In this document: in pieces, positions 16,836 through 25,505 of the stretch
How positions within the stretch are numbered: the first letter of the stretch is position 1
Layout of the letters: each line of letters begins with the position of its first letter
Assembly (NCBI GenBank): GCA_035438985.1
Contig: DAORJK010000025.1
Coordinates: forward strand, 1-31,753
DNA from: UBA4408 sp002389785
Lineage (GTDB): Bacteria; Bacteroidota; Bacteroidia; UBA4408
Length of the DNA: 31,753 nucleotides
Reading direction: 5' to 3'
Position numbers and translations under genes: made by a program
The notes under the pieces: generated by a model
Seen by the model: the letters and a program-made list of their open reading frames with translations, nothing else
What the model was told of the DNA's origin: nothing
The model's database searches: none

Positions 16836-16905
16836 TCTACAAAGGAGCGAAAAGAAATTCACACTTTACTTACTAAATGTTATAGGCTCAATTTGACCAA
16901 TGAAT

Positions 16906-16935
16906 TTGGAGTTGCAGAACTAAATGCTATTTTTG
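16906..16935 (+). promoter_or_regulatory. Promoter of the GEVED repeat gene
   Basis: TTG at 16906-16908, a 19-nt spacer, and TATTTTTG at 16928-16935 match the Bacteroidota TTG-N17-23-TAnnTTTG promoter fully. The predicted start is near 16939, giving a leader of about 19 nt before the ATG at 16958. Confidence 0.6.
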
Positions 16936-16957
16936 AGAATACTTAAGATAAACCCAA

Positions 16958-19900
16958 ATGTATTCGAAAATTTTCTCCTTTTTTTATAGACCTGTATCGC
17001 TGCTAAGTTCATTACTATTGTTGATTTTGCTTGGCAACAGCTCCGCTTCTTTTGCTGTTTATTGTGTACCATCTCATCCTAATTGCGGAGCCGGTTCTAA
17101 TATAACCGATGTTAGCATCGCTTCTACTACCTTGAGCAATACAGGTACGGGTTGTACGAGTTTAAACGCACCTGCTTATAGTATTTATCCTGCAACAGGT
17201 TCAACCACCGCTACTTTTATTGCCGGTAACAATTACCAACTTTCAGTAACTAGTGATGGAGTATCCATTATTTCGGTATGGATTGATTTTAATCAGAATC
17301 AGGTATTTGAAACAACCGAGTGGACACAGGTAACTACAGCATCCGTAGCTAATTTCCCTTCGGTAGTAAATGTGATCATTCCTTCAACTGCCCAACTCGG
17401 AACAACAGGTATGCGCATTCGCTCAAGAGTAAATGGCACTCTCAATTCGGCTGCTGATGCTTGTACTGTTTTTGGAAGCGGTGAAACTGAAGATTATACA
17501 GTTAACATTACAAGTCTTTCTCCTTGCACTGCTCCTCCAGTAGGTGGCACTACACAGGCCTCAGTTACTGCTGCCTGCGCGAATGTTCCATTTATAGTTT
17601 CTCTAACCGGATCTTCTACCGGTTCCGGACTTAGTTATCAATGGGAAGTATCAACAAATGGATTTAATTGGCAACTCATACCGGGTGCTACTTCTGCCGG
17701 TACCAGTTATACGCTAAGCGGGACAGCTGTTTATTTTAGATGTGCACTTACTTGTTCTGGAAGCACAGCATATTCTACACCACTTTATGTTCCTCTTAAT
17801 ACTTTTAATAATTGTTATTGCACCTCGACTGCAAATTTCAATACAGGTAGCGATATAGGAAGAGTCATTTTCGGAACTATGACCAATGGCATTGCCTCGC
17901 CAATTATTCAGAACACTACAGCGATTCAACAATATACGGATTATACAGCTGTTTCACCAAGTAACTTCGACCAAGGAGCCACTTATCCAATTAGCATACA
18001 TCAAATAAATTCAAACAATTTTACCCAAGCTGTGGGCTTAGTTTATATTGATTATAATCACAATGGAATATTAGAATATCCTTCCGAACAAACCTTTTTA
18101 GGATATACGAATGGAAATGCAGGCGGGAATGTCCTCAACGGATATGTCTCAATTCCTGCAAATGCGTTAACAGGACTTACCCGAATGCGCATTATTTTGG
18201 TTGATTATGGCAGCGCATCACAGGCTTCTTGCGGAACCTACAATCAAGGAGAAACTGAAGATTATTCCATTAACATTATTCCGGCAGCACCTTGTTCAAC
18301 TCCTCCAATAGCAGGCCAGGCAGCAACTTCCAATTCAACGGTGTGTGGTTCAAATCCATTTACTTTGTCAATCATCGGAGGTACAAGCAATTCAACCAAT
18401 ATTTTTCAGTGGCAATATTCCTTAAACAACACTACCTATATTGACATTCCTTTTGCAAACAGTTCCATTTACCCAACAACTCAAAGCCAATCAACTTATT
18501 ATCGTTGCAAAATAACTTGTTCGGGTGTTTCCAGTTATACTTTACCTATATATGTTTCGCATAGTCCTATTGCCATTTGTTATTGCACATCTTCAGGAAC
18601 CAATAACAGTTTTGCAGATATTGGAAATGTAACCATCAGTAGTTTAAATAATGGTGTAGCGTCTCCCTTATATTCCAACACTAGTTCAATTAAAGTGTAT
18701 ACCGATTTTACCTCCTTACCTGCAACGCCCCTTTCCATTGGAGTTCCTGAACCCATAACTGTTACGCAAATTACTACCAGTACAACATTTGCAACTTCGT
18801 ATGTAATGGCTTTTGTAGATTGGAATCAGGATGCCATTTTTGCTTCCAACGAAACATATTATATTGGAAACACAGTAGGTCCGACTAATTCTGTAAGCGG
18901 TACAATTACAATTCCTAACGGTGCAACACCCGGAAATACGCGTATGCGCATAGTATTGGTACAAGGTGGAAATTCAGGGCAAAGTGCTTGTGGAACTTAT
19001 ACCTATGGCGAAACAGAAGATTATACTGTAAACATTGTTCAGCTAAGTCCTTGTACCGTGCCACCTGTAGCAGGTTTTGCTACTGCAAGTGTGAGCAGTG
19101 TGTGTGCAGCAACCGCATTTAATTTAAACTTATCGGGAAATTCAACGGGTTCAGGTCAAACCTATTATTGGCAATATTCGACAGATAATTTAAATTGGTT
19201 TGTTTACAATACACCGGTCGCATTTCCAAATTATACCATACCGGCACAAAGTGCAAGCACCTATTATCGATGTGTAGTTAATTGTGGTGGTTTTATCAGT
19301 TATTCAGTGCCGGTGCTGGTAACACAATCTGCTCCGAATACCTGTTATTGTACCTCAGCTGCTTTGCAAAACACTGATTCAGATATTGGAAAAGTTGTAT
19401 TTGGAAATTTATTAAACGGAAATGCTACTCCGGTTTTAAACAATAGTTCAGCGAATCATACCTATACCGATTTTACCAATTTAGCACCTGCTAGCTTTGA
19501 GCAAAGTGGACAATATCTTCTGAATGTTTCACAAATTACAAGTGGAAATACTTTTTATTCAACCTACGTTATAGCATTCATTGATTTTAATCAAGATGGT
19601 AATTTTGGAGTCGGTGAGAGCTTTTTAGTGGGGCAAACCAATTCGTCCGGAATTTATTCGGTAAGTCAATCTATTACCATTCCTGCAACTGCCATTTTGG
19701 GGCAAACTCGCATGCGAATAGTAATGCAAGAAAATACAATTCCTGTAGCGTGCGGTACTTATAATTATGGTGAAACCGAAGATTATCTTATATCAATAAT
19801 TCCTGCACTAGCTTGCCCTCCGGTACTTTCGGCAGGAGTTGCAACCAGTGCGGTTAATTCGGCCTGTAGTGGTGTGCCGGTAAGTGTGTATTTATCGGGT

Positions 19901-22360
19901 AACAGCAATGTTGCCATTGCAACTTATAACTGGCAATATTCATTCGATAACATTAGCTGGTTTAATTATTCAGTTCCGTCAAATTCATCCGCCAGCATCA
20001 ACCTTACGGCCAATACTTTCGTTCGTTGCATTATGACTTGCAGTGGAGTATCAGCCACATCCACCTCACTTTACCTCACTTTATTGCCAGCTAATCAGTG
20101 TTATTGTACTTCAGCTGCCACCAATGGAACATACACCGATATTGGAAACGTAACAATTGGCTCATTAAGTAATGGGCTTGCGAGTCCTATTTCTAACAAT
20201 CCAAATGCAACCGGCGTTTACTCTAATTTTACGAATCTTACACCGGTAAATTTAGAACAAAGTGCTATGTACCCGATTAGTGTAAGCGCCATTAGTTCAA
20301 GTTCAATTTTTACTTCCTACGTAACATTGTACATCGACTTTAATCAAAACGGTCAATTTGAAACTATTGAATCCTACAACATTGGTTCAATAACAAATGT
20401 AGCCGGAGGCAACGTAGTAACTAATTACATTACCATACCGGCCACTGCAAGCTTAGGTATTACAAGAATGCGTGTAGTATTAAAAGAAAATGGAGCAGCA
20501 GGTCAATTGCCCTGTGGAACTTATACCTATGGCGAAACCGAAGATTATTTAGTAAATATTCAAACACTTCAGGCATGCGTATCGGCGCCAATTGCCGGCA
20601 ATGCAATAGCCAACGATACCACAGTTTGTGCCGGAGCCTTGGTGCAAGTTTCGCTCATAAATAATTCAACCATGGCAAGCCAAACTTATCAATGGCAAAG
20701 TTCTCCCGATAACGTAACCTGGACCAACATTATTGGTGGTACTTTACCTTCCATTAATTTTACGATGGTATCAATCGTTTATTATCGTTGTGAAATATCT
20801 TGTTCAGGTTTTACAAGCTATAGTACACCTGTACACATTTTACAAAATCCGGGCTCGCAGTGTTATTGTACTTCAGCAGCAACCAATACCGCCGACGATG
20901 ATATTGGGAATGTTACTTTCTTAGCAATGAACAATGGAATAGGTACTCCGGCATTAAATAATCCGGCCTCTTCAAACTTGTATACTGATTTTACTTCGCT
21001 TACACCGCAATCGGTTATAAGTGGTGCTAGTTATCCTATTTCGGTGACTCAAATTAATTCGGGAGGATTTTATGTTGCACATATTAACGTGTATGTTGAT
21101 TTCAATAAAAATGGATTGTTTGAAGCAGGGGCAGAAACTTTTGTGTTGGGTGCTACCAATTCGAATGTAGGAGGAAATACCTTAACCGGAAATATTAGTA
21201 TTCCCTTTACCGCCTTACCGGGAATTACACGCATGCGGATAGTTTTGGTAGAAGGAGCTACAGCCACACCTTCACCATGTGGTACCTATACCTGGGGAGA
21301 AACAGAAGATTATTCAATATTAATTTTGCAAAACCAATCTTGCTCTGTACCACCTACTGCAGGTATTTCAAATTCAAGCGCAATGCAAGTATGCCCGGGT
21401 GCTCCGTTTACTTTATTCTTAACCGGCAATAGTTCGGCATTAGGCCAATACTATCAATGGCAAAGTTCAACAGATGGAATTACCTGGTTTAATATTGGAG
21501 GAATTTCACTTGATTCATCATTTGTATTTTCACAAACTGCAGCTGCGTATTATCAATGCATAGTAACTTGTAGCGGATTAAATTCAACCTCTGCACCTGT
21601 GCAGGTAACCATGCTTCAATCGCCTGTTTGCGGGTATTGCACCAATGTAGGTGGTACCAGTTGTCCTTCGAATACCAAAATTACCAATGTTACTTTAATT
21701 GGTACTAGCCTAGCAAATTCAGATACTTTGTGTAATTCGATTAATGGAAGTTCGGTAAGTATTTTTCCATTTGGAGGAAGTACAACCGGAACTATCATTA
21801 GAGGAAATTTCTATTCAATAAGTGTAACGGCTACACAAAATGTAAGTAAAAGCGTGTGGATTGATTATGATCAGGATGGTTATTTTGCAGCCAATGAATA
21901 TACTTCAATATGTAGCAGTTCAACTTGGGGAGTTGCAGATACGGCGGTATTGAATATACCTTTTGGAATACCTGCAGGAGCCACCGGAATGCGTATTCGC
22001 ACACGAATTAACGGTAGTCCGAATGGAGCCGGAGATGCTTGTAGTTTCTACGGAAGCGGCGAAACAGAAGATTATACCATTACTGTTGATATTGGAAATG
22101 GGATGGTTAAAAATGAAGCTGTAGAAGCCATTAATCTATATCCAAATCCTGCAAATAATAAAGTAAGTGTGCTACTTTCTAAAGAAATAGAATTTCCCGC
22201 TAAACTCGTGTTGTCGAACATGCTTGGTGAAGTGCTTAGTGAATCTAATCTAAATTCTTACCGAACAGAATTAACTATTTCTGACTATCCTAAAGGAATT
22301 TATTTTGTTAGTGTAGTAAGTAAACAAGGAAGCAGTTATAAGAAGTTGGTGAAGGAATAA
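16958..22360 (+). CDS. Giant secreted GEVED/Ig-like repeat protein with T9SS sorting domain
   Basis: This 1800-residue cell-surface or secreted protein has a signal peptide (about 1-33) and then seven GEVED domains alternating with six Ig-like domains. The seven GETEDY motifs fall near residues 175, 431, 684, 938, 1192, 1447 and 1701, a period of about 254. The Ig-like domains start near 190, 446, 699, 953, 1207 and 1462, with the pattern C-x-P-x-x-AG, a WQxS(x)D core and a closing YYRC...CSG; most are followed by CYCTS. Each GEVED domain carries a DxNxDG-like loop (for example IDFNQDGNF) that may bind calcium. The C-terminus from about 1725 (INLYPNPANNKV to GIYFVSVV...LVKE) is a type A T9SS sorting domain, removed on export through the outer membrane. 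The role is unknown; adhesion or a stalk is plausible. It is monocistronic with its own promoter. Confidence 0.93.
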   Translation: MYSKIFSFFYRPVSLLSSLLLLILLGNSSASFAVYCVPSHPNCGAGSNITDVSIASTTLSNTGTGCTSLNAPAYSIYPATGSTTATFIAGNNYQLSVTSDGVSIISVWIDFNQNQVFETTEWTQVTTASVANFPSVVNVIIPSTAQLGTTGMRIRSRVNGTLNSAADACTVFGSGETEDYTVNITSLSPCTAPPVGGTTQASVTAACANVPFIVSLTGSSTGSGLSYQWEVSTNGFNWQLIPGATSAGTSYTLSGTAVYFRCALTCSGSTAYSTPLYVPLNTFNNCYCTSTANFNTGSDIGRVIFGTMTNGIASPIIQNTTAIQQYTDYTAVSPSNFDQGATYPISIHQINSNNFTQAVGLVYIDYNHNGILEYPSEQTFLGYTNGNAGGNVLNGYVSIPANALTGLTRMRIILVDYGSASQASCGTYNQGETEDYSINIIPAAPCSTPPIAGQAATSNSTVCGSNPFTLSIIGGTSNSTNIFQWQYSLNNTTYIDIPFANSSIYPTTQSQSTYYRCKITCSGVSSYTLPIYVSHSPIAICYCTSSGTNNSFADIGNVTISSLNNGVASPLYSNTSSIKVYTDFTSLPATPLSIGVPEPITVTQITTSTTFATSYVMAFVDWNQDAIFASNETYYIGNTVGPTNSVSGTITIPNGATPGNTRMRIVLVQGGNSGQSACGTYTYGETEDYTVNIVQLSPCTVPPVAGFATASVSSVCAATAFNLNLSGNSTGSGQTYYWQYSTDNLNWFVYNTPVAFPNYTIPAQSASTYYRCVVNCGGFISYSVPVLVTQSAPNTCYCTSAALQNTDSDIGKVVFGNLLNGNATPVLNNSSANHTYTDFTNLAPASFEQSGQYLLNVSQITSGNTFYSTYVIAFIDFNQDGNFGVGESFLVGQTNSSGIYSVSQSITIPATAILGQTRMRIVMQENTIPVACGTYNYGETEDYLISIIPALACPPVLSAGVATSAVNSACSGVPVSVYLSGNSNVAIATYNWQYSFDNISWFNYSVPSNSSASINLTANTFVRCIMTCSGVSATSTSLYLTLLPANQCYCTSAATNGTYTDIGNVTIGSLSNGLASPISNNPNATGVYSNFTNLTPVNLEQSAMYPISVSAISSSSIFTSYVTLYIDFNQNGQFETIESYNIGSITNVAGGNVVTNYITIPATASLGITRMRVVLKENGAAGQLPCGTYTYGETEDYLVNIQTLQACVSAPIAGNAIANDTTVCAGALVQVSLINNSTMASQTYQWQSSPDNVTWTNIIGGTLPSINFTMVSIVYYRCEISCSGFTSYSTPVHILQNPGSQCYCTSAATNTADDDIGNVTFLAMNNGIGTPALNNPASSNLYTDFTSLTPQSVISGASYPISVTQINSGGFYVAHINVYVDFNKNGLFEAGAETFVLGATNSNVGGNTLTGNISIPFTALPGITRMRIVLVEGATATPSPCGTYTWGETEDYSILILQNQSCSVPPTAGISNSSAMQVCPGAPFTLFLTGNSSALGQYYQWQSSTDGITWFNIGGISLDSSFVFSQTAAAYYQCIVTCSGLNSTSAPVQVTMLQSPVCGYCTNVGGTSCPSNTKITNVTLIGTSLANSDTLCNSINGSSVSIFPFGGSTTGTIIRGNFYSISVTATQNVSKSVWIDYDQDGYFAANEYTSICSSSTWGVADTAVLNIPFGIPAGATGMRIRTRINGSPNGAGDACSFYGSGETEDYTITVDIGNGMVKNEAVEAINLYPNPANNKVSVLLSKEIEFPAKLVLSNMLGEVLSESNLNSYRTELTISDYPKGIYFVSVVSKQGSSYKKLVKE
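17525..22090 (+). repeat. Tandem array of six Ig-GEVED modules (about 762 bp each)
   Basis: Within the large gene a unit of one Ig-like and one GEVED domain repeats six times. Units start near 17525, 18293, 19052, 19814, 20576 and 21341. Protein similarity between units is obvious, but the DNA has diverged at many codon positions, so the array is old rather than freshly amplified. It is preceded by one free-standing GEVED domain. Confidence 0.85.
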
Positions 22361-22394
22361 TTCATACCCACAATTAATTGTTACTGCGCAATTG

Positions 22395-22425
22395 TACCCA
22401 CCAATGTAATGTTATACTATGGGTA
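22395..22425. terminator. Possible bidirectional terminator between convergent genes
   Basis: TACCCA (22395-22400) pairs with TGGGTA (22420-22425) around a 19-nt loop, in the 73-nt gap between the GEVED gene and the convergent methyltransferase gene. The stem is short and there is no T-run, so support is weak. Confidence 0.2.
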
Positions 22426-22433
22426 ATAATGGT

Positions 22434-23111
22434 TTATTTGAAATACTTTTTAAAAGCTTCGGGTTCAAATTTTTGCTTCATGTACTCTTTTTGAAATACA
22501 GTAACCGAAAACTCAAACAAAGGATAGGCATGATCGATGTGTACAAAGCGGCTTAGGTTCTTAATACAAAAATCGAGTATAAAAGCAGGATCAAAATAAG
22601 CCAAATCGGGATCGGTAAAAGTACGGTGGGAAGTAAGCATGTTGAAGGAAATACCAATACGTGAAATTTCAAACATGCGTTTAATCATGCTGCACACAAA
22701 CTCGGTAATTTCGGCTTCATTGCCACCTGTATTTAAATTTAAAGTTCCGCTAAGCAAGGTAACGTCTGCCATTGGGATATTTTTATCGCTGATAAGGTTG
22801 TAATTTTCAACCGTTATATCCGGAAACTTTTTACGAGAAAGCTCAATCATTTCAGGCACAATTTCAATTCCTGAATACCGGTGTGCAATTTTCTTATCTA
22901 ACAAATACTGATGTAAATCGCAGGTGCCACAACCGATGTCGTGCAAGGTGTAGCAGTTCTTATCGAGTTCAAATTCGCGGATAATTCGTTCAAAACGTAA
23001 TTGCTGGGTTTCGCTGTTGTTTTGAAAAGTACCTTCAGGAGTATCGCCATGGGCAATAAAATTTGGACGATAAGCATCTAATTGAGCTTTAATAATTTTA
23101 TCTGAATTCAT
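22434..23111 (-). CDS. Class I SAM-dependent methyltransferase
   Basis: The 225-residue cytoplasmic protein has the SAM-binding glycine motif in LHDIGCGTCDLHQYL (near residues 57-71). An acidic strand end follows in YSGIEIVPEMIELSRKKF, then the AdoMet motif II-like region VTLLSGTLNL. The methyl acceptor cannot be read from sequence. It is the last gene of the minus arm of the glycan locus, 50 nt after a GT2 gene; the gap includes a 5-bp stem (CAGCT/AGCTG, 23130-23145). Its place suggests methylation of a sugar or a glycan end, but this is inference. No membrane segment or signal peptide. Confidence 0.82.
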   Translation of the reverse strand: MNSDKIIKAQLDAYRPNFIAHGDTPEGTFQNNSETQQLRFERIIREFELDKNCYTLHDIGCGTCDLHQYLLDKKIAHRYSGIEIVPEMIELSRKKFPDITVENYNLISDKNIPMADVTLLSGTLNLNTGGNEAEITEFVCSMIKRMFEISRIGISFNMLTSHRTFTDPDLAYFDPAFILDFCIKNLSRFVHIDHAYPLFEFSVTVFQKEYMKQKFEPEAFKKYFK

Positions 23112-23161
23112 CTTTTACCAATTTTTATTCAGCTTTAGATAGCTGTAACTTTAAACATCCA

Positions 23162-24082
23162 CTACTCAATATTATAGGTTTTACGCACCGAATACAAGGG
23201 TCGATTCTTTACTTCTGCATAAATATTTGCGAGGTAGCGGCCAATAAATCCAAGCATCAATATAATTAAACTTCCAAAGAAAAATATACTTAAAATAATA
23301 GAAGTGTAGCCGGGCACTACGGTATCTGAAATATACAAATACAAGTTATAGAACGAAGCAAGTGTTGTGAGTAAAAAAATAATCCAACCAAAATGTATCA
23401 TAATATTTAGCGGAGCACTGCTAAAGCTGATAATTACATCAATCATTAAATTAAAACGCTTAATGAAATTATAATTGCTTTTACCTTGGGTTCGCTTTTG
23501 ATTTTCTATTTCGACTGTAGTATAGGACAATCCAATATCGTTAACTATTCCGGCAATGGTTCTATTTTGCTCGTTGTAAGTATTAAAGCGGTTCAAAAAT
23601 TCGCGGGTCATCAATTTCATCATCAATTGATAGGGCACCACTTTTACTTTAAATACTTTAGCAAGCAACCACCAAAAAAAGCGTGAGCTTAGCGAGTCCA
23701 TCCAACCGTTGCGTTGCTTTCCTACCGTATAAACCAAATCATAACCTTGCTTAATTTTTGTCAACAATTCAGGAATTTTTTCGGGTGGGTTTTGTAAATC
23801 ACCATCCATAATCAGCACATAATTTCCTTTAGCATGGCGCATTCCGGCACTCATGGCTACTTGCTGACCATAATTGCGGCTGAGCGAAATTCCTTTTACA
23901 TAACTATTTTTAATCGCTTCCTGTTCAATAGCTGCTTCGCTGTTATCGGGACTGTTGTCGTTCACTAAAATAATCTCATAGCTCAGCGACAAGGGTGCGA
24001 GTGCATCGCTGATACGTTTTACCAGATGGGGAACAATTTCGGCATCATTATATACCGTAGCAACAACAGAAAGATCCATCAA
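23162..24082 (-). CDS. Family 2 glycosyltransferase, DPM1/ArnC-like with two C-terminal membrane helices
   Basis: The 306-residue protein has the GT2 nucleotide-sugar site: VVATVYNDAEIVPHLV at the N-terminus, then ILVNDNSPDNS and GISLSRNYGQQVAMSAGMRH. The DxD-type motif is in LIMDGDLQNPPE near residues 92-103. Two membrane helices follow at about 232-254 and 265-290. This is the layout of transferases that move a sugar from a nucleotide donor to polyprenyl phosphate on the cytoplasmic face (ArnC, GtrB, DPM1). It is a paralogue of the GT2 gene at 25506-26456 in the same unit. The gap to the WbqC gene upstream is 69 nt. The sugar is unknown. Confidence 0.88.
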   Translation of the reverse strand: MMDLSVVATVYNDAEIVPHLVKRISDALAPLSLSYEIILVNDNSPDNSEAAIEQEAIKNSYVKGISLSRNYGQQVAMSAGMRHAKGNYVLIMDGDLQNPPEKIPELLTKIKQGYDLVYTVGKQRNGWMDSLSSRFFWWLLAKVFKVKVVPYQLMMKLMTREFLNRFNTYNEQNRTIAGIVNDIGLSYTTVEIENQKRTQGKSNYNFIKRFNLMIDVIISFSSAPLNIMIHFGWIIFLLTTLASFYNLYLYISDTVVPGYTSIILSIFFFGSLIILMLGFIGRYLANIYAEVKNRPLYSVRKTYNIE

Positions 24083-24151
24083 ATAAATTTAATTAGAATT
24101 TGAATTGTACGAATATCCTGCTTTTTTTAAAGAATAAAAAACCTAAAGCCT

Positions 24152-24841
24152 TTAAAAGTCCCAGATATACTTTTTAATTTGTGAAAGTTCGATGTGTGCA
24201 ATTAAATCTAAAATAGAAACAGCATGCTCAAAAGGTTCAGCCATTTGCTTGTAAGTGGGATAAACAGGATATGATTTAAAGCTCAGTTTTAAATTTTTTT
24301 CGTGGAATAAATGATGCGAGTCTTTTAAATATTCTTCCGCTGCCGGACCCGAAATGTATTCGGTTGCACCTAATTGCGTGCAAATATTTACCAAACGTTG
24401 AACCCTGTCGCCATCCAAATTAAGTGTAGCAGAATCCACAAAACGGGTAGTAATTCCAAGCATCTCCGAAATTTTAATAATCAAATAATGATTCAATTCC
24501 TTCAATGAAGTCCATTTTTTTTGGTGCAAATAATCTTCAATCAAAGGCTCCAATTGATGGAAATAAGGAGCAGCTCTGTATCCCATGTAGAGCGATCGAA
24601 AATGCGTTTCTTGCCATTCGCTATCAATTACCACTTCGCTGATTTTATTATTCGCAAAGCTATTGTCAACGGGAATGGTCAACCAATGCAAGCCATTTTT
24701 GTTGTAAATTTTATTTCGGTTTCTCCAATCACGTTTGGTATATTTTACTTCATCATAAAAAACAAATACATCGGCCTCATTAATTAAATCGAAATAACCT
24801 TTCCAGGGAATATAATTGGATTGAAGTATTACTACTTTCAT
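24152..24841 (-). CDS. WbqC family protein
   Basis: The 229-residue protein has the WbqC-family N-terminus VVILQSNYIPWKGYFDLI and the typical FYDEVKYTKRDWRNRNKI and HWLTIPV segments. WbqC proteins occur in O-antigen and other surface-sugar clusters; they are thought to act in nucleotide-sugar or acyl-sugar modification, but no mechanism is firmly established. It is cytoplasmic with no signal peptide. The start codon overlaps the stop of the upstream acetyltransferase by 1 nt (TAATG), so the two are translationally coupled, which suggests they act on the same sugar. Confidence 0.9.
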   Translation of the reverse strand: MKVVILQSNYIPWKGYFDLINEADVFVFYDEVKYTKRDWRNRNKIYNKNGLHWLTIPVDNSFANNKISEVVIDSEWQETHFRSLYMGYRAAPYFHQLEPLIEDYLHQKKWTSLKELNHYLIIKISEMLGITTRFVDSATLNLDGDRVQRLVNICTQLGATEYISGPAAEEYLKDSHHLFHEKNLKLSFKSYPVYPTYKQMAEPFEHAVSILDLIAHIELSQIKKYIWDF

Positions 24842-25473
24842 TACACTAAATTTAAAGGATGTGATAAAATTTTAAATGGATTGCCAATAATATGGCTGTT
24901 GTCGGGAATATTTTTGGTAATAACTGTACCTACTCCGGCCACACAATTACTGCCAATGCTCACCTGATAAGTTGCTACAGTGCCACTGCCTAAAAAAGTA
25001 TAATCGCCTACCTGAATCGCACCCGACAAAATAACGCCGGGAGAAATGTAGCTGCAATTACCAATGTTGCAATCGTGTGAAATAACTACCGAATTATTGA
25101 GTACCGTTCCATCACCGATAATTACGTTACTATCGATGTTGCTACAAGGATATAAAAAACTGGCTTGCCCTACCCTACTCGATTTTGAGCGAAAAACGGT
25201 GGGATGTATAAATGCCGGTAACTCGCGCCCTTTATGCAAAAGCTCTGATATAATTTTATGCTTAAGTGGTAGATTTTTATAGCCCATACTCACATAAAAT
25301 GAATAGTCTTTAAACTTATCTTGCGAATACTCAGCAAATGCAAATGCTCCATCAACCTTTTGTGCGGCAAGGGCATCGTCAAAGTAAATGCTTTCATCGG
25401 GGCGTTCAAACTCATCAATAAATGATTTGAACTGATTTCCCAAAATACCAAAACCTATGTATGCTGCTTTCAT
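24841..25473 (-). CDS. PglD/NeuD-type sugar O/N-acetyltransferase
   Basis: The 210-residue protein has an N-terminal Rossmann-like domain (AYIGFGILGNQFKSFI) and a C-terminal left-handed beta-helix of hexapeptide repeats (VIIGDGTVLNNSVVISHDC, then CSYISPGVILSGAIQVGDY). The catalytic histidine is in SHDCNIG. The usual end VITKNIPDNSHIIGNPFKIL is present. PglD, NeuD and PerB acetylate amino or hydroxyl groups of nucleotide sugars with acetyl-CoA in the cytoplasm. It is 32 nt downstream of a GT2 gene and coupled to wbqC. An aminotransferase that would make the amino sugar is not in the window. Confidence 0.88.
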   Translation of the reverse strand: MKAAYIGFGILGNQFKSFIDEFERPDESIYFDDALAAQKVDGAFAFAEYSQDKFKDYSFYVSMGYKNLPLKHKIISELLHKGRELPAFIHPTVFRSKSSRVGQASFLYPCSNIDSNVIIGDGTVLNNSVVISHDCNIGNCSYISPGVILSGAIQVGDYTFLGSGTVATYQVSIGSNCVAGVGTVITKNIPDNSHIIGNPFKILSHPLNLV

Positions 25474-25505
25474 GTATAGAGCGGCGTAGCTTTACTACGA
25501 ACGAA

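Noticed and set aside
17500..22090. Regular repeats that could suggest a CRISPR array or other DNA repeat system
   Set aside because: The repeats are in-frame protein modules of about 762 bp with diverged codons, not short identical repeats with spacers.
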